In this document: positions 23,180 through 36,879 of the stretch, in pieces | How the letters are laid out: each line of letters opens with the position of its first letter | Position numbering within the stretch: position 1 is the first letter of the stretch | NCBI GenBank assembly: GCA_018907035.1 | Contig: JACCIC010000027.1 | Coordinates: 2,343,501-2,407,500 of the forward strand | Origin: Sycobia sp. Sy_11 | Lineage: Eukaryota; Arthropoda; Insecta; Hymenoptera; Epichrysomallidae | Direction of reading: 5' to 3' | DNA: 64,000 bases | Made by a program: the position numbers and the translations under genes | Notes under the pieces: model-generated | Databases searched by the model: none | Told to the model about the DNA's origin: nothing | Seen by the model: the letters and a program-made list of their open reading frames with translations, nothing else

Positions 23180-23880
23180 ACTATTTTATTTTGTTGTCCT
23201 GTAAGTAGAATATGAAGTCGTATTAGAATTGGCCATTGTTGTCTTCATACTTTAATCACCTGTCAGGCAATTGGATTGCCACACTGGTCCCACCAAGCAA
23301 ACAGTATTTTCTTTTTGTCGAATCGATCTGGAATTACATTCGATGTCGAAATTGATTCGGGACTAACCCGTAATTTTTTCCTGTTAGGATCTTCTTCCGT
23401 TAGGAAATAGATCAATTTTTCATCGTCAGTAATAATTTAATGCAAATTTTTGTATTAGATTTTCTGTCTTTTTCATCAAATAATCGATTTTTCATCTGCC
23501 TTTCATTAAATTCATGTAGTACCCATTTTTCACACTTTGGATAGTTTCCATAGTTTTCAAACTGTCAAAAACTTTTTGTTATGCAATGTATAACATTTCT
23601 GCCATTTGCTTTTGACTCAAAGTATCATCTTCATCCAATATCGTTTGTAATTCGACATCTTTAATATTTTTTGGTAGTCTTCCACGTTCTTCATTTCTCA
23701 CATCAAAATTATTATTTCTAAACCGTTGTAACCATCTTTTGTATGTTGCTTCTGATAGAGCATGATCACCATATGCCTTGGCAAGCATTCTATGTGACTC
23801 TAGAATACTTTTTTCAAATGAAAACAAAAAATTAATGCTTTCTAGATATCATAACTTTCTGATACCAAATTTAATATTTT
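23180..23880 (-). pseudogene. mariner transposase, N-terminal half, degenerate
   Basis: Minus-strand reading from 23827 gives FSFEKSILESHRMLAKAYGD, KRWLQRFRNNNFDV, ERGRLPKNIKDVELQTILDE: the paired helix-turn-helix DNA-binding region of a mariner transposase. Further fragments continue to about 23290, where a WWDQ-type block is recognisable in a shifted frame. The C-terminal catalytic portion is missing. Confidence 0.8.
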
Positions 23881-23884
23881 TAAC

Positions 23885-24715
23885 ACGTTGAAAAAATATG
23901 ATGTTATTTGTTGAATCACTTGAAGTATTAAATATGTATTAAGTATGCTCGACTGTTATCATAGCGATCAAATAAAAAAAATGAAGGCTCGTTCATAACA
24001 AATGTCTTCTATCGAGACATTTGTATCTTGACGCTCACTTCATATCGGTACACGTGGTATATATAATGAAGCGACTTGGTATGTATACAAAATCTCGCAA
24101 ATTTTGATAATCCGTTTACAGTGTGATCCCAATCATTTATTAATTTTGATTATTTCATTTGTAATAATATTGTCAAGAATATATAATCTTTGTAATAATA
24201 TTTATCAAGAATATATTTCATTTTATAACCTGTTAAAAAAACAACCGAGTTAAGATTTATTCATCCCAACGCCATTTACCAGTCCTGACACTTTCCTCCC
24301 TCTTTTAAAAAGCCCTAATACTAAGCTATAATTTAAATAAGATACGAGAAAGTTTCATAAGTAGAAGAAGAGAGGAGACAGACGTCACTTGTCATCCAAA
24401 TAGAAACCTATTAAAATAAAATAGACTTATTAACTTTTGACATACCTGGTGAATAGCTCGATCTCAATCGTTAAAATCCCGATTGAAAAGCCGAAAATTA
24501 TTTTTCAAACTAATATTTTTTTATTCATCAATAAAAGTTCCAAAATTATAAAAATTTCTACAATTAATAAAAATAAAAAATATATTGGATTTACTGTTTA
24601 ACGAAGAAGGAATTGGTCCAAAATTTACAAAATACAACTGTAGCAAGTGAAAGGAATGCAAAGGGTGCACAAGTAAGTTTCTAGCTATTTTCTCCCAAAA
24701 TTTGAGATTTTATTA
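23885..24715. other. 830-bp stretch without recognised gene
   Basis: AT-rich with no long frames. A short inverted repeat (GACATTTGTATCTTGACG region near 24020) was seen but could not be assigned. Confidence 0.45.
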
Positions 24716-24719
24716 TGAA

Positions 24720-25480
24720 GTCATGGGTACATATATTTTATTCAAAGTATCGTGCATCGGAAACTGCAACTTTTTCCAATCTATCTGGCAATTTCTGAAT
24801 TGCAGACCGCAAAAAATTCTCATCTTTCGAGCCCGAGAACGTATCGATCCAATTCTTGACTCTTTCTACTGAACTGACACGTATTCCGGTAATAGCATTC
24901 TGCATTGATCGAAACAAGTGATAATCAAATGGTACTAAGTTTAAACTATAAAACAAGTGAGGCAGAATTTCCCATCCATTATTTTCACAATAGTTTTTGA
25001 CCGAAGCTGGAACATGTAATCGTGCGTTATCGTGATGAAAAATGACGGACTCAACCTTGTCTCATATTCTGGCCGTTTTTCTCTAATTTCCGCTTCAAAC
25101 GTAAAAGTTCATAAATCACTCGGAAACACTTTGTATTATACTACACTATTCTGATCCCACGATATACAAAGCATGACCTTATTTACGTAAATATTTTGTT
25201 TCGCTGTCGATTGGGCGAACACGCCGGGCTTTCTATACAATGTTCTGCATTTAGGGTTATCATAATAAATACATTTGTGATAACCAGTAACTGTACAATG
25301 CAAAAATAATTTATTTTTATACGACTGCAGCAACATGTTGGAAATCCAATATCTTCGTTTAACGTCGCTCGGCTTCAATTTGTACGGCACCCAATTTCCA
25401 ACCTTTTTTTGAATGAATTCCAATGCTTTTAGGCACAGAGGAATGTCTTATTGTGTGACGACCAATGATGCAACAACTTT
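24720..25480 (-). pseudogene. mariner transposase, C-terminal two thirds, degenerate
   Basis: Minus strand: KKVGNWVPYKLKPSDVKRRY, CTVTGYHKCIYYDNPK, VMLCISWDQNSVV, then FYSLNLVPFDYHLFRSMQNA, AIQKLPDRLEKVAVSDARYF. Order and spacing are those of a mariner transposase related to the intact copy at 48985. The first catalytic Asp (VTGDEK) is Tyr here. The third, in PSDYHLF, is kept in PFDYHLF. The middle region (about 25020-25130) is frame-shifted. Confidence 0.88.
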
Positions 25481-25676
25481 TTCTGAAATCTAAGACATAA
25501 CTTATATGGAAAATCTCAACATTTGCAGTTGATGTTTACATATTAAAGTATTGATAATATTATACTCTAAATATACTTACTATCCTGCTACATTCTGTCA
25601 AGTAAGAGTGTGGTCGTGTTAATTTATAAAAAAATTTATTTGATGAAACTTTCATAATTATGTATATTACTATGTA

Positions 25677-26975
25677 CAAATATGAGTAAGACTTTATTTA
25701 TAACTGTTTAAATCTTTGTTTATTCTTCGAAAGCTAATTCACCCCCCTCAAAATAACCCCCCCGGATGCGATGCAACTATGCCAACGCTTTTTCCAATTT
25801 CCAAAACCTTTATACTCGTATTCCCGAAGGGCCATCAACTCTTAGTTCGATTCGGCTTTTATTTCTTCAATCGAATCAAAACCGTTTCCCCGAAGTGGTC
25901 TTTTGAGTTTTCTGAACAGCCAGAAGTCACACGGTGTTAAATCAGGCGAATATGGTGGTTGCGGAACAATACTGGTTGAATTTTTGGCAAATATTCACGT
26001 AAAATTAATGCAGTGTGACCTGATGTATTATCGTGATACAAAAACCAAGAGTTGTCTTTCGATAAATCTGGCCTTTTGAGAGGAATAGCTTCACGCAAAC
26101 GATGCATAACACTCAAATAATATTCTTTGTTAATCATTTGGTCAATTGGAAGAAATTTCTAATGCACCACACCACGATAATCGAAAAAAAACTGTGACAT
26201 AACCTTAATTTTTGGGCAACTTTAGCTGGATTTTTTTGGTCTCCGCTCTCCTTTGGCACGATATTCGCTCGATTGGTCGGTTGTTTCTGGATCGTAAGCG
26301 TAGACCTAAGTCTCATTTCCAATTATTATGCATTCCATCTTGTTCCGATAGTCCGAAAGCATCCTTTCACAGACCTCCATGCGACGCTGTTTTTCCAAAA
26401 ATATCGAGTGCTTTTATCACCAATCGTGAGTTTATTTTTTTCAGGCACAAAATGTCTCTCAAATTGGTGTTGACTTACCCATTTGAAATGCCAACAATAT
26501 CAGCAAGTGCTCTAGTAATCAATCGACGATTTTACAGAATCAATTGTTTAATTTTGTCGACGTGTAGCCCATTAGTAGATGTTCTTGGTCGTCTTTGATA
26601 CGGTTAGTCTTCAATGCGTTCTTGAGCTTCTGTGAACAATTTTTGCCAATTAAAAACACTTGCTCTTGAGATCGACTACTCACCAAAGGCCTTCTGCAAT
26701 ATTCTTTTTTATATTTTTTATATTTCGGCGGCCGATATTTTATTTTATGCACAAAATTCAACGCTCCTTCTTTGTTGAATAGTTTCAAACATTATAAAAA
26801 TCGAATATGCAACTTTTCTTTGTTCACATAACACAAACGTAACTATGTGAGAAATGAAAATAATTGTGTGAAATGTGACAAGATAATTCTGAAATACTAC
26901 CAACTTAAAAATAAAAACATTTGTCCGACCCGATAAACCCAGGACGTTTGAATTAAAAAGTCTTACTCATATTTG
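25677..26975 (-). mobile_element. mariner element with both terminal inverted repeats, inactivated
   Basis: The element is 1299 bp, bounded by CAAATATGAGTAAGACTTT and its complement, with TA on each side (25675-25676 and 26976-26977). Such size, ends and TA duplication are typical of mariner. The transposase lies on the minus strand in several frames: RRPLVSSRSQEQVF region 26540-26788, a block with ETWVYAYDPE near 26310 carrying the first catalytic Asp position, and LYHDNTSGHTALILREYLPK at about 26040-25980 with the second. The third region is present as CDFWLF in a shifted frame near 25945. Multiple stops make it non-functional. It belongs to a lineage different from the Himar-like and intact copies. 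Confidence 0.87.
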
Positions 26976-27009
26976 TACACAGTAGAAGATTGTACACATT
27001 ACAAACGAT

Positions 27010-28020
27010 GATACAATTTAATCAATAATGTGTCCACTCACCACCGGCGTCGATAATTGCCTGGCTTCTCCAAGGTATATTTTCTACTAATATGACGGCG
27101 TATTCCAATAGCAACGATCTCCAGATCCGACGAATGTGGTAAGATAACTATTTCAAATGTGTATGCGTTTTCCATGAACCTTCTGTTTAATATATGTCCA
27201 TACATTTTGAATAGGCTTTGCATCAGGCGACTACGACGGCCAATCTAATGTAACGATACGAGATTGAGTCTTCTACCCAGTACAAAGGTTGCTACGGTGT
27301 TTAGGATCGTTGTCCTGCAGAATCTAATCCTCATTTTTTTCTGCTAAACCATCACTTGGTAGATGGCAGTAAAGCTTTTTATAGATTTTTATAATTTTTT
27401 CGGCATTTAAGTTGTCGATAAAAAGGTGCAAAGTGTCGAATTCCTGCTTTGAACAGGAGCCCCAAAGATGCACCTTTAACACATCCGCTGAACAAACTTA
27501 TTGATAGAAGTTAACCAGGCTCGCGTGTTACACAACGTGCCCATATAGAATATTCATCAGTAGAAATTCAATTTTCAAAATCTCTATCAATATTCTCATG
27601 AGCCTAAACGAGTCGCTTTGTCACATGTTTTTTCAGTCAACAGAGGCTTCTTCATTGTATTGCGCCATTTCATGCATGAGTATGAAAATGGGTTCAGATA
27701 GTTTCATAGGATATATCTAAACATTTTGCCATTAATTTTGCTTGTCCTTATCACAGTGTTAAAGCAGGATTCCGCAAGAACAGATCCACTATTCTTTCTT
27801 TATCTTTTTTGTCCAATTTTTCTATCGAGCCACGTTCTGATAAATCATCGACATTTTTAGCCACTTTATATCGCTGTACCCATTTGTATACAAATACCTT
27901 CAACGTTCTCATATATTTAGCAGCCGCTGATTGCGACATTTTCGCGCCTTTCGAATGGATGCAAAGGAACACAGCCACAACAACACCATCTTTGTTGACA
28001 ATGCGTCAAGGATAAAGCTT
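27010..28020 (-). pseudogene. Tc1-like transposase, degenerate
   Basis: Minus strand: MSQSAAAKYMRTLKVFVYKW (helix-turn-helix), KLDKKDKERIVDLFLRNPAL, and downstream in shifting frames a segment SPDAKPIQNVW near 27225. The last corresponds to the Tc1 block SPDxNPIENxW, whose Glu is the third catalytic residue. Here the Glu codon reads Gln. Together with frameshifts through 27250-27740 this marks an inactive copy of the Tc1 branch, distinct from the mariners around it. Terminal repeats were not found. Confidence 0.8.
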
Positions 28021-28740
28021 GTCTCTATCGGATCGTGGAGAAATTAGAGCGAAATCTTTCATTACCTGTCAGTAAAGTCAACCACGCTCTTACTTGACAA
28101 ACAATAGATGGCTGTGATGTTGGAGTTTCGCATCCGAATAATTGAAATCCTTTTCATTAATATGATAAATGTTTACTTTTTCATACTAGTAGTTTAAGAT
28201 TATGTCGTATTTAATATTTATATTAAATAATTACGATTTCAATATACATAATCCCATTTATTGACTTTGGATTCTAATATTTTTCTGCTATTTTTATTCA
28301 AAAGTTTTATAGTTGCTATATACGATGCCTCGATTTCTTCATCTACTTCTCCGTGACGATGATATTCAGTTTGAGTATAAAAACGAACGCTAAATTCTTT
28401 TTATTGTTACTGCGCATACTGGATATCTTATTTTTTCTAATATTCACATAGAATCTGAGTAGCTATATTTGGCTATAATCTTTTGCTTGGCACTTAATAC
28501 TATGCAAATTGAATTTTTCTTTGTTTAGAAAAAGTGTCATTTTAATCAGTAGACAGTCTGTTGTTGCTCTACATGTGCAACTGACATCAATTAGATCATA
28601 TGGGCATTTTGTATATTCTGTTCTATTGTGTAATGTATAATAAACTTTGGACCAAATGCATGATTTAAACATATTTTAAATATCGATTTATATGCTAATT
28701 GAAACTCAATATAGCGAAAAAATTGAAACAAAATTTCAAT
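28021..28740. other. 700-bp stretch without recognised gene
   Basis: AT-rich, no long frames with recognisable domains. May include the outer end of the Tc1-like element. Confidence 0.45.
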
Positions 28741-28757
28741 ATACAATTTATTTTAGT

Positions 28758-28758
28758 A

Positions 28759-28847
<89 letters not shown>
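28758..28847 (+). repeat. (CT)n microsatellite
   Basis: About 44 uninterrupted CT dinucleotides. Frames on both strands through this tract (Leu-Ser or Arg-Glu repeats) are artefacts. Confidence 0.97.
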
Positions 28848-28850
<3 letters not shown>

Positions 28851-28908
28851 AAATAAAAATACAATTTTTGAGGATAGACTTATATAATGTCATATTAGTA
28901 ATTATATA

Positions 28909-30191
28909 CGAGGGTGGACCAAGAAGTACCTGACCCAATAAATACAACTCCAAAATTTTGGAAAAAATATATTTATTTTTCAACATAATCTCCTTTCAGC
29001 TGTAAGCTGTATACACTTTTCCCAGCGATGTTCAATAAGCTCGATACCCTTTTTATAATAAGAATTGTCAAGCTCCTCATAATAGCCATTAATTGCCGAC
29101 ATCACCTCTTCATTATTGAAAAATCTTTGACCAGCGAGCCATTTTTTCAAGTCTGGGAACAGTAAATAATCCGAGGGAGCTTAATTCATTAATTTTGGCG
29201 ATAGCAATAACAGATGTGTGAGCTGATGCATTGTCTTGATGGAACAACACTTTCTTCTTACGCAAATGCAGCCGTTTTCGCTTGATTTTTCCGCTCAAAC
29301 GTTGCAATAAGTCCACATAATACGTTAATAGTTTTTCCTTTTTCAAGATAGTCAATGAAAATTATCCCAAATGCATCTCAAAAATCCGACGCCATAACCT
29401 TGCCTGCAGACGGAACGGTCTTTGCCTTCTTTGGAGCCGGTTCTTCTTTTTGAGTCCATTGTTTTGATTGTTCTTTTGTTTCGGGTGTGAAATGATGGAC
29501 CCATGTTTCATCCATGGTTATGAAACGGCGCAAAAAATTCAGCTTATTTTTGCGAAACATTGCTAAACACTCAACTGAAACATCTTCACGACGCTGTTTT
29601 TATTCCAATCTGAGCAAACGCGGCACCCATCTTGCGCACAGCTTTGTCATCTCCAAATTTTTCAGTTAATATGCGATATAGCGCACTTTTTGAAATGTCT
29701 ACCATGTCTACTACCTCGTGTACTTTCAGTCGACGATTATCCAGTACCACTTTGCGGATTTTCTCAACATTTCTGGGGTCGTAAATTCGTTTGGTTGACC
29801 ACTGCGATGCTCGACTTGGCAGCTCATACGACCACGTTTAAACTTTGCTCCCCAATCTTTTAGTGTTGCAAACGAAGGAGCAGTCTCACCCAGAGTAGAG
29901 TTAAGTTCAGTTTTTATATTGGTTGGGCTGAGGCTTTTCAAATAAAAGTATTGTATCGCATAACGATGACCCATTTTTTCCATGTTTACAAATTCAGTGA
30001 AAACGTTCTCTATTGATAGCTGTCAAACAAATATTAAACATCATGCCGTCTTCAAACTTGAGACATATGCTTTATAGATTGTGTACTTTCTAATACAGTG
30101 GTATTTTTTGAGGAACTGCCGCCACCTATAGGTCATGCCAGGTACTTCCTGGCCCGGTACCATTTCTAGGCCAGGCACTACTACCCTCGTG
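28909..30191 (-). mobile_element. irritans-type (Himar-like) mariner with inverted ends, inactivated
   Basis: The 1.28-kb element has ends CGAGGGTGGACCAAGAAGTA (left) and CACGAGGGTAGTAGTGCC (right, complemented), with TA on both sides. The minus strand encodes an irritans-type transposase: RYAIQYFYLKSLSPTNIKTE (29960), ITMDETWVHHFTPETKEQSK (about 29515) with the first catalytic Asp, and KKVLFHQDNASAHTS (about 29245) with the second. The region around the third Asp (29100-29165) is eroded to LGLFTVPRLEKMARW. Several frameshifts separate these blocks. An inner repetition of the right inverted repeat sequence (AGGTACTTCCTGG near 30140) is visible. Confidence 0.9.
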
Positions 30192-30259
30192 TATTATATA
30201 GAAAATATTATTAGATGTAAAATATAGATCTAGATTTACATATAGATATTTCGGGCGAA

Positions 30260-30261
<2 letters not shown>

Positions 30262-30311
<50 letters not shown>
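30262..30311. repeat. (TA)n microsatellite
   Basis: About 25 TA units directly abutting the left end of the next mariner, a plausible TA-rich target. Confidence 0.95.
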
Positions 30312-30312
<1 letters not shown>

Positions 30313-30314
<2 letters not shown>

Positions 30315-31483
30315 CAATCTAACATAGTTTCCGACTTCCACGTTTAGATGGCGATATAACTAGTACGAAATGTCAGATGTGTCTCTTCTAGAATTTTTTT
30401 TTTAGTTTTTAGTTTAGTTTTTAATTTAATTAACAGGCGCCATCATTTGTGTAAACATTATAATTGTTTTATCAGTAAAAAATGAATCGTGATAAATCAT
30501 TTTTTAGACATGTCATTTTGCACTATTTAAATTTGAAATAAAGTTTAGTAGAAACTTATCGATTGCTTCAAGAATGTTATGGTGAACAAGCTCCACCGCT
30601 TCAAACATGCAAAAAATGATTTCAGCGGTTTAGAACTGGATATAATGATGTTAACGACAAAGAACGTTCTGGACAACAGTAAAAGTTTCAATATAGTGAA
30701 TTGCAAGCATTATTGGACAAAAACTCAGCTCAAACGCAGAAAGATTTCGCCCATAAATTACGAGTCAGTACCAGAGCAGTTTTCAAACGTTTACATGCAA
30801 TGGGAAAAACTCATAAAAAAGGAAAATGGATGCCACACAATTTGACCCAAAGTGCCATTATGAATCGATACAATATCGCAGTATCTTTGCTTGCCAGGCA
30901 AAAAAGCAAGAGTTTTTTATGGCGTATTGTGACTGGTGATGAAAAGTCGATCTAGTATGAAAATCTTAAGCGCAAAAAGTCATGGGTGTATCCTGGTCAA
31001 CCGTCCACATCGACATTAAAACGAAACATCCACGGCTAAAATGTATTGATGTGCATTTGGTGGGACCAACAAGGTATCCTGTTCTACGAGCTGCTAAAAC
31101 TGAATGAAACTGCCACTGTCGAGGTATACAAACGCCAACTGAATGATTAGCAACAGAAATCTATTGAACATAGATCAACAATCGCAAGCAATAGGCGCAA
31201 AGTCATTCCAAAATACCCTGTTGGATCTCGAATGGGAAGTGTTGCTGCACCCAGCTTACTCGCCAGACATAGTTCAGATCGATTATGATCTATACAGATC
31301 GATACAGCACGACCTCGTTGATATACACTCTCGATATGTTCAAGAAGTGCTAGAATCAGAAAGATAGAAAAAAGTAATAAAAAATGACAGAAACTATTTT
31401 GATGAAGCTAACATGTATCCATTTTCCATCATAAAAGTCCTTTTTTCGTTAAAAAAGGTCGGAAACTAAGTTCGCCTCCTTAA
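30313..31483 (+). mobile_element. mariner element, degenerate, plus strand
   Basis: Both ends carry AGTTTCCGAC within inverted repeats (about 30325 and 31470 complemented). The transposase starts at 30482 (MNRDKSFFRHVILHYLNLK) and runs through a second helix-turn-helix (RVSTRAVFKRLHAMGKTHKK), the first catalytic Asp in IVTGDEKSI near 30930 and MCIWWDQQGILFYELLKLNE near 31050-31110, closely resembling the intact copy at 48985. At least four stops (about 30540, 30676, 30954, 31037) and a frameshift before the second Asp region inactivate it. Confidence 0.9.
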
Positions 31484-32524
31484 ATAAATATATATACATT
31501 AATCTGTTTTCTTTTATCACAAAGAAGATATATTACTATTTCATTGATCTCATCTTTAATTTCGTTCTATAATAGAACATGATGAATCAACTAATAATTT
31601 AGTCAATTATTATAGTAGTGCTTCGAATATTTAAATTTAAATATTTTTATGTAGTTATTTTTATGAAAATAAGATCAAATTTTACTATATTTTTGCTTTT
31701 TTAATTTATATATAATATATTTTTTTTTAATGTATTTCCGAACAATATTTTCAGAATATTTTAGAAACAATATGTTTTATATAAATATTTTTTAAACACA
31801 AGATTCTATTTATAGGTTTTGAAGTTCATAATATGCTAAGAACACGTCAACCTCGCCTAACTATTTTACTTTACTTAAAAGTTTATTTAGAGATTTAATT
31901 TCTTTTTCAATGTATTGTTATTGCAAAACTAACTTAATCATTACAGTATTGTGCATAAAATGACATAATTAAAAACTTTATAGTAGCTGAAAATTAGAAC
32001 TCATTTTTATATTAATGTACAAAATTATTCCAAACAAATATACTTCAATTAGCAGTACATAAATTAGGATTCAATAAAATTCGCAAAAACAAATATTATC
32101 AATATAATTTTTTGTTATTATTAAGAATATCAGTCATTATTGCAAATCGCAAATCGTTTTACATGCTTTATGTAAATTTTTTCGATAGGTATTTAATATT
32201 TGTAATTTTTTACTACATTTATTTCATTTAAAATCTCAATTTCTATATATAATCAACTTATCAATAATCAGTAATATTAAAATAAAGTTAAATACAATTA
32301 ACTTTGTAAAAATGTATATAGCAAATAGTATCATACGTTTTTTATAGAAAGTTTAAAGAGATTTCATATTAACTTGTATTTGACTAATTATAAATTTATT
32401 TCAGTTCTTTTTTTCATATGATACAAGAAATGAAATTTATAGTATTCTGAAAGAGTATTGTCGGAATGCCATTGAGTCTGCAAGTAGAGAATATATTTTA
32501 ACTATCATTCTTAAAAAAAATTAT

Positions 32525-32526
<2 letters not shown>
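31484..32526. other. 1-kb AT-rich stretch without recognised gene
   Basis: No frames of note. A segment near 31820-31890 (AACCTCGCCTAACTATTTTA) resembles 58690-58730 and its mirror at 59690-59710, so it is probably a fragment of the same unknown repeat family. Confidence 0.5.

Positions 32527-32586
<60 letters not shown>
32527..32586. repeat. (TA)n microsatellite
   Basis: About 30 TA units. Confidence 0.95.
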
Positions 32587-32589
<3 letters not shown>

Positions 32590-32639
32590 CATTAATAAAT
32601 ATTTTTATGGGTTTTACAATTTCATATTTGTAAAGATAA

Positions 32640-33140
32640 GCATGAAAAATGTTTAAAAGCAGGAGTAGTATACAAAATATACAAAATAAATTGTAAAGAC
32701 TATGACAAAGATTACATGACAAAGGACAAACGAGTAAATACTTAAACAATTAATGTATAAGCATAAACATAGATTACGAAGCATAAATGGTACATTCGGG
32801 CTAAAGGAACATAGTGTAGACTTGTTACATTTTTTCGATTTTGAAAATATAAATATTTTAGAACTCTATTTGAGAAACTCTTGAATGTATTAATATTTTT
32901 AAAAATCGCAATAATGTAAATTTCGGAGTCAAGTAAATTGGACAACACTTATCATTCTTTATTAATGTAAAAATTATATTTTACATTTAAGTCAAGAGGG
33001 TGGGGATTCTAAAAATATTCTACAAATAAATTTAGAGTTTCAATGACAGTCTGACTATTATAGTATAAAGACTGTAAAACCCACAAAAATATTTATTAAT
33101 TTAATTCAAAACAGTCGATATAAGTACAATTTTGAAATAT
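32640..33140 (+). mobile_element. Penelope-like element 3' fragment
   Basis: Plus strand reads KAGVVYKIYKINCKDYDK, then in other frames LKEHSVDLLHFFDFENINIL and SSKLDNTYHSLL. These align with the intact-looking GIY-YIG frame at 41618-41989. The second half of the catalytic signature is eroded (DYMTK for YIGQT). The tail ends with GTCTGACTATTATAGTATAA and GACTGTAAAACCCACAAAAA, as in the other copies. Confidence 0.72.
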
Positions 33141-33189
33141 ATTTCAAATATTGCAATAATTTTGACATTTTTTCGTATATTACTAAGAA

Positions 33190-33450
33190 AAAATAGAAAA
33201 AAATTGTGAACTGACAAATGTTAAACAGCTTTTGTACAATTAAAGCAATCTTTAAATACTCAGCCAATTCTAGATATATTCGACCATAACTTACCTATAT
33301 ATATCTATTCAGACGCTAGTTTACTATGTAGGGGCAGAGTTTTAAAATAATAATTGAAAAATGGCAAAGAAGAACAACTGATTTATTTTTCAAGAAAATT
33401 AAATGAAACACAAAAAAAGAAAAAAGCAGTATACCTAGAGTAATTTTTAT
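33190..33450 (+). pseudogene. pol: Gypsy (Mag-like) RT/RNase H fragment
   Basis: The reading LKQSLNTQPILDIFDHNLPI then YIYSDASLLCRG, and in another frame LIYFSRKLNETQKKKK, matches the junction of RT and RNase H in Gypsy elements (PILxxFDPxLPxxIxTDAS, then YFSRKLNxAQKKY). It is cut off about 33455, close to where the Helitron-like sequence begins. A related integrase fragment lies at 36880, on the other side of the Helitron block. Confidence 0.75.
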
Positions 33451-34141
33451 TATTGTTAATTTTTAAATTTATTTTATTTTATTTTTAGTGATTATAAACA
33501 ATTCTTATATTAATGTAATATCATATCATATTATATCATATCATTCACATCACATCACATCACATTGTTCTGAAATTACTAATAATAACATATCATACCA
33601 TACCATACCATACCATGTCATACCATACCATACCATACCATACCATATCATATCATACCATACCATACCATATCATATCATATCATATCATATTATATCA
33701 TACCATATCATATCATATCATATCATATCATACTAATTTATAAAGACAAAGCGTGTTTTTGTTTGTACACGATAACCGAAAAAACTACTGAATCGATTAT
33801 TCTGAAATTTGACACATAGATTCTATATTACCTTGGGAAGGACATAGGCTATGTTTATTATTGAAAATTATTTTACATTCATCAATAAATTAAGTTAATG
33901 GTTTTAACAATCAGTTTCACCAGCGGTCACTAGGGAGCGTCTTAAATCACGAACATCAACTCAAAGTAGACTGCTTAAAGTATTAATACCAGGCCAGCTC
34001 AAACGAATCTTCACATCCAACTTTAGGACTCGTATCCTAAAGAAGGTGTGACGTAAGTCGGCATTACCCTTTTTGTTCTTCAAGTTAATCTGACACTATT
34101 CTCACACCTTGTGAATATCTTATTTTTGTAAATTTTATTTT

Positions 34142-34191
<50 letters not shown>

Positions 34192-34639
34192 CTGTTTTTG
34201 TCTTTCTTTCCTCCTTCTCTTATAAAATGCTTCCATATGCCAAATCATCCTGAATATAGTTTATGACGACAAATTCTATTTTAATTTTTATACATTATCT
34301 TAATTTCAGAATTATGATAAGAGACTATGTTTTTTTATTTTGAAAAAAAGAAATGATGGCAAAATAGGGTTCAGTACCAACAACCTCGAAACTATGTATG
34401 TATGAATAAACTATATCATCAATTCTGTATAAAAAGGCAATATCCATCATCTGCTTAAAAAATATGTTATTCGCATACCAACATTTTGTTTGAATTTCAG
34501 TTGGCATCACTACGAAAATATTCATGGTATTTAATTGAAAAAACAGAAATATACGAAATATATATATTGTATGTATATTACATATTGAACATATTATATA
34601 TACATATTTTAAATATGGTTTCTACTAAGAAATATTGTA

Positions 34640-35240
34640 TTGACGTGTACGGAAATTCACCGAATGATGAATACGATATCCCGTTACCTCAAGACGATTT
34701 CTATAAGCAGTTGTGTGTTCGGATGATAGAATGCAATGTCCAGGTATCTCTAAGAGATTTCTACGAAGAATATTGTATTTAGTTGGTAGAAAACGACATC
34801 TAGGTATGAGAAAATCGACTTCTATGGGAAGATTCGTGTTGGTAAGTAAAATACGATATCTAGGTCTTTCCGAAACAATTATACGGGGAGTATTGTCTTT
34901 AGTCGTTAGGTAGCGATGCTAGCTTTCTCGGGACGAGTTCTACTGGGACTATCGTGTTTAGTTGTTAGGAAGTGATGTTTACGTATGTCGGAACAACTTC
35001 TACGGGGAGTTTCGTATTCGGATGATCGATTTCCAGGTGTTATGGAACAACTACGGGGAATTTTTTGTTCAGACGGTAGAATACGATTTCCAGATGTCAG
35101 TACGACTTCTATGAACAGATTCGTATTCTATCGAACACGCACACTGCCAGTAAGAGTCGTCCCGAATCATTTCTTATAGTCCGAACATAATACTCTCCGT
35201 AGAAGTTGTCTCTGAAATCTTTTTCTACCGCCTGAACTCA
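34640..35240. repeat. 60-bp minisatellite of Helitron copy B, inverted array
   Basis: About eight plus-oriented units (for example ACTTCTACGGGGAGTTTCGT near 34997), then from about 35128 two units in the opposite orientation. Same arrangement as in copy A. Confidence 0.82.
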
Positions 35241-35273
35241 CAAGTTAAATTTTCCCTATAGAAGTCTGTAATA

Positions 35274-36489
<1,216 letters not shown>

Positions 36490-36499
<10 letters not shown>

Positions 36500-36712
36500 T
36501 GTATCAATGGTCGGCGAAATATTAGCGTTTTGAAGAGGACGCTACATTGAAGAAGCTTTTTATACAGAAGCGACGATAGGTAAATTACGGTTAATAATTT
36601 ATAGTAATATAGATTTTTATATATAGAATATTTTTTACTTAGATATTATTGAATTGTTTATGAAATCGATTAAAGTATTATCTCGGGCAAAGCCGAGACA
36701 GGGGTTGCTAGT
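36490..36712 (+). mobile_element. Helitron-like 3' end fragment
   Basis: A 220-bp piece matching the last part of copies A and C, ending in hairpin CTCGGGCAAAGCCGAG (36682-36697) and CTAG (36708-36711). A (TA)n tract (36444-36494) separates it from copy C. Confidence 0.8.
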
Positions 36713-36879
36713 ATTATTGTATAAAGACTTTAAGACCGATAGAAATATTTATTTATTTAATACACAACCGTTGACATAAGTACAACTTTTAATTTTTAAT
36801 ATACAGAAAGTGCCTAACTACTAACTAGAATTATAAATTAGAATATTAATAATCGATATAAGCTTTACTTGCAAATTTG

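Noticed and set aside
28699..28986. Leu-Ser and Arg-Glu repeat frames
   Set aside because: They are translations of a (CT)n microsatellite.
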